From assembly GCA_032164245.1 (NCBI GenBank), contig JAVMKO010000002.1:61351840-61415839 (forward strand): a DNA stretch of 64,000 nucleotides. The letters run 5' to 3'. Each line of letters starts with the position of its first letter. Positions within the stretch are counted from its first letter, which is position 1. The notes beneath the pieces are model-generated. The model was not told where the DNA came from. It did no database searches and was given only the letters and a program-made list of their open reading frames with translations. The translations under genes were made by a program, and so were the position numbers. The DNA is from Sternotherus odoratus. Lineage: Eukaryota; Chordata; Testudines; Kinosternidae. Below, piece after piece: positions 23,600-35,500 of the stretch.

Positions 23600-25368
23600 T
23601 TGGAAGGCCATCATATATTAGACCCTGCAACTGAGGTGGCCCTCTGGTCCTGGCCAGCTTCAGAGTGTTAGTGCTAGTGTTGGAGGCCAAGAAAAATGAA
23701 TAAAACTGCAATGCTAATAATGGTCCAGACCATTTAATTAAAGAAATAGTAAAAGTCAGACATATTTCCCATTGCATTTCAGTAAAAGAAGTTACTATGA
23801 GAAATTTTAGGTTTATTGAGAACACAGAGGACGGCATATTGAGGTCTTCAAAACCTCTATATTGGATAAAATATTAATATAAGGTAATGGACATGAAATC
23901 TAGATAATAAAATTTATAAATGGAGCTTCTGAAAAAGTATTTAAAAAGAAATATCTTATCTACAGAGCACAATGATAGTACCGCTAGCTCTACTAATAAG
24001 AGTTGAATTCTGTCGTACTTCAGCAATGGTTATTCCCATGAATGACAATGGGAGCCAAGTGTATATATTGAGAGAATAGTCACTGTCATAAATAAAATGC
24101 TGATACAAATGTTCTGTTTTCTAGCTATTTTTCACTCAATATATTAAATTTTAAAGTTTATGAGATTACCTTAAATTGCCTGGATTCATTCTTGGATACA
24201 TGGCAGATTTTTTAGGACTGTAAAAATACAAAACCAAGGAAATTAAATTTTTGAGCACAAACAATGCGTGCCAAGTTTGTAATAGCGATATAAAAGATAA
24301 TGGTTTTATAGCAATGTCTTTTAGTATTGTCATAACGACGGGTCTGTCACCATTTTCTTTCTAGGTATATATCTTTTTCTAACAAAACATGCAAATTCTG
24401 CTGATACAGCACTGGGTGCTTTGTTATTGGCAGTATGTGACTCAATCAACAATTTTCTCCAGGTTAAAATTCAACATTGAGGAATTTATTTTCAGTCTCT
24501 GCATTGCTAAGCCTGACCTTTTAAGACAAAGACCATTGAAATTATGCCTCACATTCTTGTTACCTTCACCTAAAATCAGAACTGTTTGCTCTAATTAGTA
24601 CAGACTTTTTTATGCTGTTAGGATTCAGGGATTACCATTAGCATCAATGCAATGTGAACTTGCACGTTATTAAAAACCTCAAGGTAAAGTTTCTATCAGA
24701 TTCATTTTTAAGACAGAGCAGAGCCAAAACAAATAAAGAGTATTTGATTAAATCCCCAACCTTTTAGATTAGATAATTGCTCAGTGTTTTCTTACAGGCA
24801 TTTTTTTAAAATTAAATTTGGGTTGGGGAGAAATGGCTCAAAAAACTGGCAATCTGACAAAATCTCTCTCTCCTTTTGGTCAATAGTTCAAATCAAGCAC
24901 AGTACTCAATGTTCATGTCTTCCAATGGCTGTTCAAAAGTCAGTTTTAGTTGTCCAAGTACGTAATGAATTCATTACTATGTGTTCAAAAGTAATTAGCT
25001 AGGTACTACTGGATAGGTGGCTTCAGAAATCCAAAAGTGTCTGGTTGAAATAAATGGATGTAAGGTGCGTTCTGCATGGATGAACCAGTTTTCACAAAAA
25101 GTGTTACTATACTAGATCCTAAACTGCTGCAAGGACAAAACAGGGCAACCAACCACTTCATCCAATCAATGTCCACGTAGCAATGTATTTGATGATGACC
25201 CAGTCAGACCAAAACTTACTCACAGAAGTAGTCCTTACTCATGTGAGTTGTCCCAGTGGAGTCACTGGCTCCAAATGCCTACAAGGCCTTTGTGTGGATG
25301 GAAAGACACCTACTCCCAGTGAAGCTGACAGGGCAAGGATGCTTCTTTCAGTCTCCAGTAAAGGTTTC
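23600..25368. other. No gene recognised
   Basis: AT-rich non-coding stretch; no named repeat or exon. Confidence 0.4.
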
Positions 25369-25428
25369 TGCCCAAATAAATGTGTCAGTCTCTAAGGTAC
25401 CACAAGTACTCCTCGTTCTTTTTTTCAT
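25369..25428 (-). mobile_element. SINE body fragment
   Basis: 'gtcagtctctaaggtaccac' followed by 'aagtactcctcgttcttttt' matches one arm of the SINE family at 26221, 30709, 33818 and 58847. It is severely truncated. Confidence 0.6.
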
Positions 25429-25914
25429 GGAGGTAAAGTGATAGCACAGAAGCACAAACTGAGCTCTGTCGGGCTGTTCCAGTCCTGCTGCTACAGAGTT
25501 AACATCATTACCATTGAGAGGCCTCACAAATTAGTTGATGACCTCGACTCAGTTCTTAGAGGGTAAATGTCATCATAAAAGCATCACCACAAGAAGCCTT
25601 ACATTTGTTACAAGGTGAAATTTCACCATATTCCTCAGATAAACTACTATATGTCAGAGAAATAGCACTTTCTCACCTGTGCCCTGCCAGCTCTGACAGC
25701 TGGAAATATTGATGTAAAAAATGTTCTGTTTCACCAGAGGAGAGAATAGGTATTAAAATGGATTAAATTATTTGGTGTTGGTGACCAGCTACGATTACGG
25801 TAGCCATTTTGGCTAATTTATACAAATGCTCCAATCTCTACAATTACCTTGCTCTCCCATATCCTTCACCACCCCGATTTGTGTCTTTAGTCACCTTTTG
25901 CTTACTATCTAGAT
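25429..25914. other. No gene recognised
   Basis: Non-coding; nothing I can name. Confidence 0.35.
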
Positions 25915-26165
25915 CAGCGGTGGGCAAACTGCAGTCAGCAGGCCACATGTGGCCCATCAGGGTAATCCAATGGCGGGCCACAAGACAGTTTGCTTACATT
26001 GGCACGGCCACCCGCAGCTCCATTGTCTGGGAACGGCGAACCACAGCTACTGGGAGCTGCAGGAGGCCATGCCTGCAGGAGTTCAATGTAAACAATCTCA
26101 CAGCTCACCAGTGGATTACCTGATGGGCCACGTGCAGCCCACGGGCCGCAGGTGGCCCACCACTG
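25915..26165. mobile_element. hAT-type MITE, 251 bp, 8-bp TSD with one mismatch
   Basis: Left end CAGCGGTGGGCAAACTG, right end 'cgcaggtggcccaccactg'. Flanks are ATCTAGAT (25907-25914) and GTCTAGAT (26166-26173), 7 of 8 identical. Same family as 6748-7700, which supplies the second alignment for its ends. Confidence 0.85.
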
Positions 26166-26220
26166 GTCTAGATACTAGATCAAAAGCTCTCTGGGGCATG
26201 GACTGCCTTTGTGTTATGTG

Positions 26221-26425
26221 ACAAAGAGTCCTGTGGCACCTTAAAGACTAACAAAAGTATAGAAGCATAAGCTTTCGTGGGTGAATACCCACTTTGTTGA
26301 ATGCAACTGACGAAGTGGGCATTGGCCAACGTAAGCTTCTGCTTCAATACTTTTGTCAGCCTTTCAGATGCCACAGGACTCTTTGTCGCTTCTGCAGATC
26401 CAGACTAACATGGCTACCTCTCTGA
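26221..26425 (-). mobile_element. Hairpin SINE copy with 13-bp TSD
   Basis: Flanked by identical TTTGTGTTATGTG (26208-26220 and 26426-26438). Read on the minus strand it starts with a tRNA-like head ('gaggtagccatgttagtctg'), then an arm beginning 'acaaagagtcctgtggcacc', a short loop near 26300-26325, and the same arm inverted. The long duplication indicates LINE-mediated insertion. Confidence 0.8.
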
Positions 26426-26438
26426 TTTGTGTTATGTG

Positions 26439-29400
26439 TTCAATTAATGGTTCCAGTTCCCATCCTCTATTTCCTAGCGAGTCATTTTTCCTCACTACTT
26501 TAGGCCCTAATCCAGCAAAGTCCTTAAGTACGTGCTTAAATCCATGCCTATTTATCACAGCAGTTATGCACTTGCCTTACTGAGAAACAGTAGAACTCAG
26601 TTCTTAAGAGTTTTTAAATTCAAAACGCTTAAAATTAATAAAATACAGAAAAGTAACATTGAAAGCTACATTGCTAAAATCACTTCTAAAAATGCTTGCT
26701 AAAAACACTTCTGAATCTGTCCTTTTCATCCACAAAATCTTGTATTGTGCATATAAATACATATTTCTCCATGCAAATAACAATTTGCATGTTTAGTTAC
26801 CTGATTTATGAGCACAAATGTGGATACACATACTGTTGGTGGTTTATTGATTTGGGGGATGGAGGTTGTGCCACTTGGCCTCCAGTTTTTGACAATATGG
26901 CTTTCTGAGTCTGAAATGTGGATCTTGAATCACTCAGAGGCTAAGTAATTTAGGCGTCTCAAAAAAGTTATTTTGTGATCACTTGTGGTGTGTACTACTT
27001 ATGCACAATGGGGTGGACTAAGAGCAAATGGAGTTTCTTCTTTAACTCAAGCACTCCAACATTTATGAGAGCTAGGGCAAAGGCAAAAACCCCGTAGTTA
27101 CTTTCATAATTTATGGTTTTACTTACAACTGACCTGAAAGCATTTAGTATGTTTTGCCATTCTCTAGCGACTTTCATCCTAGAATACTTGTCTTATCATA
27201 CGCCACACATCATTTCATGGCAACAACAAAATATGGAATCAGCAAATATGTAAGCCATCACTCTCTGTCTGCAAACAGATGTGTGCCAACTACAGTGTGT
27301 AAGATAATGAAACACTTCACATATTATTGATAAAGTATACGAGCTGTTAAAAAGGGGACTTCACAATCTTACAGCCAAACACCTGGCAGAGTTCAAATGA
27401 AGTCTGCAGCTTTGGTAAAATCTCATTCTTCTTCACTTATTCAATGTCTGCTCAGACAAATTTTGCATGTATAATAAAAAGGCTTTGCAATGTACCCTTC
27501 TGGGAAGCAAATCTTCCTTCTCTCCCTAAACCTTTTCCCCAAACTGAACCAAACTTCAAAGTTTAAAAAGTTTGGTAAATTCACCCTCACCATTTCCCCC
27601 CTGCACTTCCTGATAGCAGTTGTAGAATGAACAGAATGACACAAAAGAGGCTTTGCTTCTGATATTTCCAGTCCGACCAGAAGCGGGAAGTATTGGCAAT
27701 CTTGAAATCAAGCTTGTTCTCATGATTCTTTCAGAACACTCTTCTGATGAGCATCCCAACTCCTAACAGAACCCAAATTCCAAACTTTGTAAGATCTGCC
27801 CAGCCACAGCAGCATCATTCATACAAGGTTATTTCTTTAACTTTAAACAGTGTTTTCTCTTATATAGGCCGGATCTTGTGAGGAGCCAGGCACATTCAAA
27901 CTCCCATTGACTTCAATTGGTCTGGCAATTACTCAACCTAGTTCTTGTTTGCTAAGACCGTATTTAAACATGATGAGTATTTTTTTCAAACAAAATGCTT
28001 CAAATCCTCAGCCTATTTTTCTATAGCTGAAGAGAGGCAACATCAACAGCCCAGCACTCTTGAATGACACTGCAGTTGCAAAGCAGTGTATGCACCCATG
28101 CTCTGCAAGAAAAATCAGTTTGGGGATCTCAGCTCTGCCGATACTACAGTCACTCACAATGTTATCCGCTGAATCCTCTTTTCATAGTCTGATGGCTTTA
28201 GCACAAACCTGATACAGCATGTGTCCTGTCAAGACTAATAACAAAACCTCTTGGCGATGAGATGCTGACTGATAAGAGATACACAAAAGAATTCTGAGTC
28301 ACTCCGAAAGATCTTACCATAGATAATAACTTGCATCAGAAAAACAGCACAATGAACTCAGTGCTCCAGTGCAACTGCTTGAACTGTGCGGCCCGTGCCC
28401 TGTAGGCGGTTGTTTAGAAGCCTACTTAGAGACTGAAAACACAGAGCAGAAGATCCAGTCCAAAACAAGCAAGTTACACAAGGGATGCTGGAAAACCAAG
28501 GACTTGATAAAGACTCAAAGAAACTTTCATATCTAGGACACCGACTCAGACCTATAATAACCAAGATATTCCCATCTGACAGATGCTCCGCGGCCTGTAC
28601 AAAATGAAATGGTGATTTCTGTGCAGTTGCTCAGTAGACAGATGTTAAATGATGGCTGGAACTCCATGGCAGTCTCATCAGAGGAGCCAAGCAATTTCTG
28701 CATGTTAATACTCCAGAGTTAAGAGGAGAAAGTTTCCAACTTGTGCATTACTAACCCCCACTCTTCATTTATAGGCATCACTCCAGGTCATAGCTAAGGC
28801 CTATTATTGGTAAGGCTTGCATTGCTGCTACCCATTCTGTGTACAAATAAAGCAGTCCAGCCAAGACAGCATCTCACACAAATGTGAAATTACTTACTTG
28901 GGCGTGTGCTTGCATTCATTTATTTTAAGCTACATAAAGCTTTTTTTAAAAAAATAATATTTTCTTTCTTTATATTCCTTGGACAATTTTATTTGTCATG
29001 ACCTGGCTAGAAGCATGGATAACCCCAAGTCTCTGTGTCCTTGGCACCCAGAAGAGGCAATCTTCACATGGGGATTAACTTCTCTTGAATATTTTCTCCA
29101 GTGTCATCTGTGCAGCCGTCCCGATGCCGGTGTGCAGTGATGTGCTTTGAAGGATTTCGTTGCTGAATACTACACAGCCCATGCATCTGCTGTTTTGAAG
29201 AGAAGACTGCAAGGAGGGGGAAAAGAAGCACATCCTCCAAAAATGCAGCACAGAGCTTTGCCATTGCAATTTAATATTAAAGTGATTTGCTTCAATGTGT
29301 CTGTGGGTTCTCTTGCATAAAGTGTTGTCTGAGGTGCCTTTCACTAAAGGATAGCAGAAAGGAAATAACCATGAAGTCTCTGTCACCAACATCCAATATC

Positions 29401-30384
29401 CAATCCATTAATTTGCCTTTGATATTATAATGCAACCACCATTGAAGTAGCTATGTGCGAAGATAACACTAGTGGCCAATGGAAATGTCTCTTCGGTTTA
29501 GCATGGCTGCTCAGTGCCTAGATGTGTTTAGAACAGTCTTCATGAAATGAAACAACAACTTGCTGCTTCAGGAAAATAGCATAAAGGTAAACAAGCTTTT
29601 TCAACAGTGATTTTTTTAAAAAAAGTGTTTCAAGAGTTAAGCAATGAGAGACTTTGAGCACCATACCCTGGGATGTTTAGCTCTTTTTGATTCATCTTTT
29701 AGCCTTCATTTTTAGCTTGGCACAAAATCACTGAAAATGGTCCAAAAGCTATAAACTTCTACTGAGGTCATTTTTGCAATACTGTGGTACTACAGTTCTG
29801 TTCAAACACGGCAGGCTGTGTGTGACTCACTCAGTTCATTAGTAAGACCTGTCTAGCCTGTGAACCTATTGGAAAGAGCGGCATCTAGTGGTTCCTGTTA
29901 GCACTGATTTGCACATGTCAAACCAAAACCTTTACTAATGAGAAGGTTACATAGGTGAAATGAAACAGGAGATAAATGGACAATTATAACACGCCTCTTT
30001 AAAAAACAAACTATACATTAAGAACAATAATGCAGAAGAGAAAACATAGCCAGAAAATGTCCCTTGTTTGTTTGGGAAATTGCTTTTGTTAGGCTTTTTC
30101 ACCTGGCTAAACTGTGAGCCAGAATTGCTTTGCCAGAGGCAGCAAACCTTACGCTGAAGCAGGTGGGTGTATCCTCATGAGCTGCTTCAGGGTGAGACTC
30201 ACTGGACAGGAATGAGACGTGGCATGTCAGAAACAGTCAGACAGGAAGGAATTTGCCATTGATAAAGCATGAATATGACTGGAGAATGATCAGCGGATTC
30301 TGTGTCAGCTTATAAAGCGCTTACTGTGTAACTACCTGTTCTCCTCCCTGGGTTGATTGGCATTTTCACTCTTGATGCTGTATG
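26439..30384. other. No gene recognised
   Basis: Nearly 4 kb of AT-rich sequence. Chance frames occur, but none has splice sites and protein-like composition together. No repeat I can name. Confidence 0.4.
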
Positions 30385-30708
30385 ATCAAAATGGGAATAG
30401 ATAAAAATGGGCATAATTTCAGCACTGATAAGGAGATTGCTGTGTCGAAGGAAAACAGACACAAAACCTGCAGACATATCCCTATCAGTACAATGATTAA
30501 CACCCCCCACAACATACCTTTCAAGAGACATGAATCCAACACTTGTCTGTCACAATGTGTGGTATACCTCATCAAGTACACTAAATGCCACAACAACAAC
30601 TACATGTGGGTGAAACCAGACAATCACTACGCTCTCTAATGAACTCATACAGGCAAATGATAAAAGACCAAAACACCTTCTCACCTGTCAGTGAACACTT
30701 TTTACAAA

Positions 30709-31211
30709 TAAAACGAGGAAGACTTTGTGGCACCTTAGAGACTAACCAGTTTATTTCAGCATAAGCTTTTGTGGGCTATAGCTCACTTCATCGGAAGAAG
30801 TGAGCTATGGCCCACGAAAGCTTATGCTGAAATAAACTAGTTAGTCTCTAAGGGCTCGTCTTCACTCCCGCGGTGCGGGATCGATCTTATGGCGATCGAT
30901 TTATTGCGTCTTGTTAAGACGCGATAAATCGATCACCTGCGGCTCCCCCGTCGACTCCGGAACTCCAGCTTGCTGGGAGGTGCAAGCTGGAGTCGACAGG
31001 GGAGCGCGCCACCGACTGCCACTGCCGTGGGGATGGCAGATAAGTCGGAGGCAGATACGCAAACTTCAGCTACGTGATTCACGTAGCTGACGTTGCGTAT
31101 CTGCCGTCGATCCCCCCCACCCCCCAGTGAGGACAAGCCCTAAGGTGCTACAAAGTCTTCCTCGTTTTATTTATGGATACAGACTAACATGGTTGCTAAT
31201 CTTAAACCTGT
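30709..31211 (-). mobile_element. Hairpin SINE with 13-bp TSD, inside the Penelope-like element
   Basis: Perfect flanks CACTTTTTACAAA at 30696-30708 and 31212-31224. The head is at the right end ('gattagcaaccatgttagtc' on the minus strand); two inverted arms meet near 30795-30800 at 'cttcatcggaagaag'. A Harbinger MITE (30852-31140) later entered the right arm. Confidence 0.85.
30852..31140. mobile_element. Harbinger-type MITE, 289 bp, TAA TSD
   Basis: Ends GGGCTCGTCTTCACT and AGTGAGGACAAGCCC are inverted repeats, flanked by TAA on each side (30849-30851 and 31141-31143). Removing it restores the SINE arm 'gttagtctctaaggtgctac'. The 3-bp TWA duplication is the PIF/Harbinger signature. Internal palindromes such as 'ctacgtgattcacgtag' are shared with 45778-46622. 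Confidence 0.9.
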
Positions 31212-31700
31212 CACTTTTTACAAAGCAATCACTCTATGTCTGACCTATTAGTCCTCATCATCAAAGTAAACCTGTGCAACACTTTCAAAAAATGAGCCTA
31301 GGAGCTTAAATTCAGTACTCTGGTAAACACTAAAAATCATGGACTGAATACAGATACTGGATTTATGGTAATTACAATAATCTGTAACCCACTAATTCCC
31401 TACCCCCCTTTTGTGTGTGTCCTATGACTGCAAAGGTATTAACTGGCACTCCACCTTGTATGGTTCCTTAGAATATGTACTAACTACCCAAGCAAAACAA
31501 TCGATTTTATCCTATATTTAGCTGTGATGCAGAGAGTACCTTTCCCAGACTGGAAAAAGAGCTCTGTGTACGCTCAAAAGCCTGTTTCTCTCACCCACAG
31601 AAGTTGGTCCAATAAAAAATATTACCTCACCCACTTTGTCTCTCAAAGGCAAACAAACAGACACAAATGCAACATTGAATACAATGCCTTTTCTAAACTG

Positions 31701-33325
31701 GAATCTTAATTGGTGCACAAAAATCCATCTGTAAGGTTTGCCAAACTCTAGTTATTTAGTTAAGAGTGCACAGCGCTTTGAATATGTAAAGCCCCATATA
31801 ATTATTAAAAAATAAGACCAATAGACCCTTTGCAGTATATTGATGCTCATATTGCAGATATAATTAGAGAAGAAAAGTGAAGGTATGCTATCTAGAGTAA
31901 TAGCTTACATTTATTTAGAAACTTTGCCGGGTGTTTTTTTGATTGAACTATATGCAGAAAGAAGAATCATTTCACCTACCACTGAAATGCAGCCACCTCC
32001 AGGTGGGAACATGAAAATAGTTTAACAGGACACAGCAATATAACAAAAATTTAGAACAGGATGTGAAGAATTCTGTGTCCAATTGAACTGCAAGGAAAAT
32101 TAGGTTGCACAATGTAACTAACACAACTGGAAGTTAGCCAGGATGCAGGCATCAAAGTCCCTACTTACACAAAAAATTAACTCCCAATGACTTCACGTGG
32201 TTATGACCTCAGTGCCCAATCTTGTCTAAGAGACAGCACCTCCAGTAACATAGTCCCCCTACATCTCACTGGGGCATTTTTCAATGATGATTCTGAGAGA
32301 AGACTCCTATCACTGAATCACCAACACCACTTCCTGTAGCCTGGGTTTTTCCATGCAAGTCTCCCATCCATTATACTAGCTCCTGGAATTGTACTGCTTA
32401 TCGTGCAAAGCTGTGATGAAATAACAGCGCCCACACACACACACACACACTACCTCTATGCTCATTCTCCCTCCTCTGATAAAATCATCCATAAAATGAA
32501 TCAGGTTTGCTAGTAATTGTATGTACAACAAGTGATGTCAATGGCAGCTGAAAACCCATCAGCTAATGCTCTCCGACCCCATCAAAAATTGAAGTGGGGT
32601 GAGCCCAACCCTGAAATACTTAATGCAGAAAGAACTCACATTAAAATCAATGAGACTGAGAAAAGATTCCTATTCCTATCAGTAAACCAAAAGAAGATTC
32701 AGTGTCTTGTGCCATCTCAGACAAACAGTCTATAGTCTATCTGCTGCAGAGCACTTGGAAAACAAATCCATACAGAAATACAATTCACTCCCACATAGGA
32801 CACATGATGGGGGGGGGTCACGTTCGTTTATTCGGTGAGATTCTTAGTTGGCACACTGTTGTTGACACCTGCCTCAACATACTAATGAAACAACTCTGAA
32901 CTCTAAAACTCAGAACACAAAATCTATACCCAAGTTAATATACAAATTATAGGGGAAACATACTACAACTCCCTGCAGAGAACTTTCATGCTGACTAACT
33001 ACTGCACTTCACTACAATGTGCAAAATGAAAACTATCCCCACATTTGGGATCACGTGTCATGACTCCAGTCCCATGTACCATGTTGAGTAATGTGCACCA
33101 GAGTGAGTGGGTGGGCATGAAAACTGCTGTTCTGCTTTGGTAGTGTTTTATATCCACTTTGAAAAAAATGTAAATGGTTATACACAATGGGTAGGGGGCC
33201 ATGAGAAATCAAAGCCATTGCTCTTAAATTAGAAATAGAAAAGGGGGTACGCGAAGCATAGCACAAACCTGGAGAACAATCACTGCGTCACTAGTGTCAG
33301 AGAAAAGAGATTTAGAGGAAGGATG
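31701..33325. other. No gene recognised
   Basis: Non-coding; contains a short (CA)10 run at 32431-32450. Nothing else I can support. Confidence 0.4.
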
Positions 33326-33329
33326 GTTA

Positions 33330-33485
33330 GAGGACTAGCCTAGGCTACGGATTCCAGGGTTCAATTCCAGCTCTGACACAAACATCCTGTGTGACCTAGG
33401 GCAAGTCATTAAGTCTCTCTGTGCCTCACTTGCCCATCTGTAAAATGCATATAATAGCACTTCCCTACCTCACAGGGGAAAGATA
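33330..33485 (+). mobile_element. MIR/CORE-SINE
   Basis: 'ttccagggttcaattccagc' (B-box-like region), 'tgtgacctagggcaagtcat' and 'tctctctgtgcctcacttgc' followed by 'catctgtaaaatg' is the MIR order. The match is nearly full length. Confidence 0.85.
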
Positions 33486-33817
33486 CTACAATGACGGGAC
33501 CATATAAGCAACATAGGGAGATAAATTGAAACAGTGAGTCATATTTTCCTGCCAATGCCCAGACTATGTGAAAGCATGAAAAAAATATTTCCTGAAATTA
33601 GCCCAAACTAGGGCTGTCAATTAACTGCAGTTAACTCAGATGATTAACTCAAAAAAATTAATGGTAATTTAAAAAACTAATCACTAGCCATCACAATTTT
33701 AATCGCACTGTTAAATAGTAGGATACCACCTGAAATGTATTAACTATTTTTGGATGTTTTTCTACATTTTTAAATATATTGATTTAAATTACAGCACAGA
33801 ATACAAAGTGTACAGTG

Positions 33818-34082
33818 TTAAGATTAGCAGCCGTGTTAGTCTGTATCCATAAATAAGACGAGGAAAACATTGTAGCACCTTAGAGACTAACCAGTTTATT
33901 TCAGCATAAGCTTTCATGGGCTATAGCCCACTTCATTGGATGCATAGAATGCAACAGAAGTAATGCATCTTACTTCTGTTCCATTCTATGCATCCAATGA
34001 AGTGTGCTATAGACCATGAAAGCTTATACTGAAATAAACTGGTTAGTCTCTAAGGTGCTACAAAGTCTTCCTTGTCTTATTT
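33818..34082 (+). mobile_element. Hairpin SINE with 13-bp TSD, inside the hAT left arm
   Basis: Flanks AAAGTGTACAGTG at 33805-33817 and 34083-34095, identical. Head 'ttaagattagcagccgtgtt' at the left, then an arm beginning 'gacgaggaaaacattgtagc', a loop around 'atgcatagaatgcaacagaa', and the arm inverted, ending 'cttccttgtcttattta'. Removal restores the hAT sequence 'acaaagtgtacagtgctcac'. Confidence 0.9.
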
Positions 34083-34325
34083 AAAGTGTACAGTGCTCAC
34101 TTTATATTATTATTTTTTTTACAAATATTTGCACTGTAGACCTGATAAACAAAATCAATAGTATTTTTCAATTCACCTCATACAAGTACTGCAGTGCAAT
34201 CTTTTTATCATGAAAGCACAACTTATAAATATAGGCTTTTTTGTTACATAACTAACTCAAAAACAAAACAACGTAAAACTTTAGCGCCTACAAGTCCACC
34301 TAGTCCTACTTCTTGTTCAGCCATA

Positions 34326-34626
34326 CAGTAAAACCTCGATTTAACGGACTAATTCGGGCAAGGGGGTGTCCGTTAAATCAGAAAGTCCGTTATTTAATAA
34401 TAAAAAAAACCCGAGCTGTTGGAGCAGCAGCCCACCCGCCACAGGGCCGGGGCGGCAGCTCCGCAGCCCGCCTGCTGCCGGGACCTGGGCGGCAGCCGGG
34501 AGCCGTCAGCCAGCCCGCCCAGGTCCCTCGACAAATGGATTTCGGATGCATCAGACTTGCTTAGAAATTTTGTCCGTTGCATCCGAAGTCCGTTAAATCG
34601 AGGTCCGTTAAATCGAGGGTTTACTG
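34326..34626. mobile_element. Tigger-like element, 301 bp, TA TSD
   Basis: Begins CAGTAAAACCTCGATTTAAC and ends 'ttaaatcgagggtttactg' between TA dinucleotides (34324-34325 and 34627-34628). The interior is GC-rich. It interrupts the inverted transposase domain of the hAT left arm. The sequence differs from the MITE at 16308, but the layout is the same. Confidence 0.85.
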
Positions 34627-34629
34627 TAC

Positions 34630-34815
34630 TTAGAGAAAAAAGTTTATTTGTGTTTACAGGAAATAAAGCTGCAAATTTCTTATTTACAATGTCACCTGAA
34701 AGTGAGAACAGGCATTTGCATGGCACTTTTGTAGCCAGCAATACAAGATATTTACATGCCAGATATGCTACCCATTTGCATACCCCTTCATGTTTCAACC
34801 ACAATTCCAGAGGAC
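34630..34815 (-). pseudogene. hAT transposase C-terminal dimerisation domain, left arm
   Basis: On the minus strand this reads 'ELWLKHEG', 'LACKYLVLLATKVPCKCLFS' and 'GDIVNKKFAA', the hAT C-terminal (dimerisation) domain, matching the pattern L-A-x-K-Y-L ... P-x-x-x-x-F-S ... N-x-K-R. It is an inverted partner of the plus-strand domain at 35290-35500. It is a fragment with no upstream transposase. Confidence 0.85.
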
Positions 34816-34969
34816 TTGCTTCCTGCTGATGACACTCGTTACAAAAATAAGGCATTAATTAGATTTGTGATTTAACTCCTAGGGGGCAGAATTGTTTGTC
34901 TCCTGCTCTGTTTTACCCACATTCTGCCATATATTTCATGTTATAGCAATCTCGGACGATGACCCAACA

Positions 34970-35500
34970 CATATTGTTCATTTTAAGAACACTTTCACTG
35001 CAGATTTGACAAAATGCAAAGAAAGTACAAATGTGAGATTTCTAAAGATAGCTACAGCACTCGACCCAAGGTTTAAGAATCTGAAGTGCCTTCCAAAATC
35101 TGCGAGGGACAAGGTGTGAAACAAGCTTTCGGAAGTCTTAAAAGAGCAACACTCTAATGCGGAAACTACAAAACTCGAACCACTAAGAAAGAAAATCAAC
35201 TTTCTGCTGGTGGCATCTGACTCAGAGGATGAAAATGAACATGTGTCGATCCTCACTGCTTTGGACTGTTATCTAGCAGAAACTATCAGCAACATGGATG
35301 CATGTCTCCTGGAATGGTTGTTGAAGCATGAAGGGACATATGAATCTTTAGCACATCTGGCATGTAAATATCTTGCGACATCTTCTACAACAGCGCCATG
35401 CAAACACCTGTTCTCAATTTCAGGTGACATTATAAAGAAGAAGAGGGCAGCATTATCTCTTGACAATATAAACAAACTTTTTTTCTGGGCGATTGGCTGA
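34970..35500 (+). pseudogene. hAT transposase C-terminal region, right arm and spacer
   Basis: 34975-35118 encodes 'ATALDPRFKNLK', the conserved A-x-x-L-D-P-R-F-K of hAT transposases. After a stop at 35117, frame resumes from about 35210 with 'SDSEDENEH', 'LLKHEGTYESLAHLACKYLA', 'PCKHLFSISGDI' and 'KKKRAALS', the dimerisation domain. The catalytic D-D-E part of the protein is absent, so no active enzyme can come from this copy. Confidence 0.88.

Larger units (their letters stand above)
30385..31700 (+). mobile_element. Penelope-like element, 3' portion with GIY-YIG remnant
   Basis: At 30540-30600 the plus strand encodes 'CVVYLIKYTKC', and after a +1 shift 'HVGETRQSLRS' and 'VSEHF'. That is the start and core of the GIY-YIG endonuclease domain of Penelope-like retroelements. 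The coding remnant resumes at 31211 beyond a SINE insertion with 'GLNTDTGFM', which matches the family's C-terminus. A 3' UTR follows to about 31690 ('cagaagttggtccaataaaa'). A relative of that UTR alone is at 10219-10445. Frameshifts and stops make it inactive. Confidence 0.7.

Noticed and set aside
26221..34082. Repeated short units with similar text, considered as a possible CRISPR-like array
   Set aside because: Units are kilobases apart, inverted, flanked by target duplications and in eukaryotic DNA; they are SINE copies.
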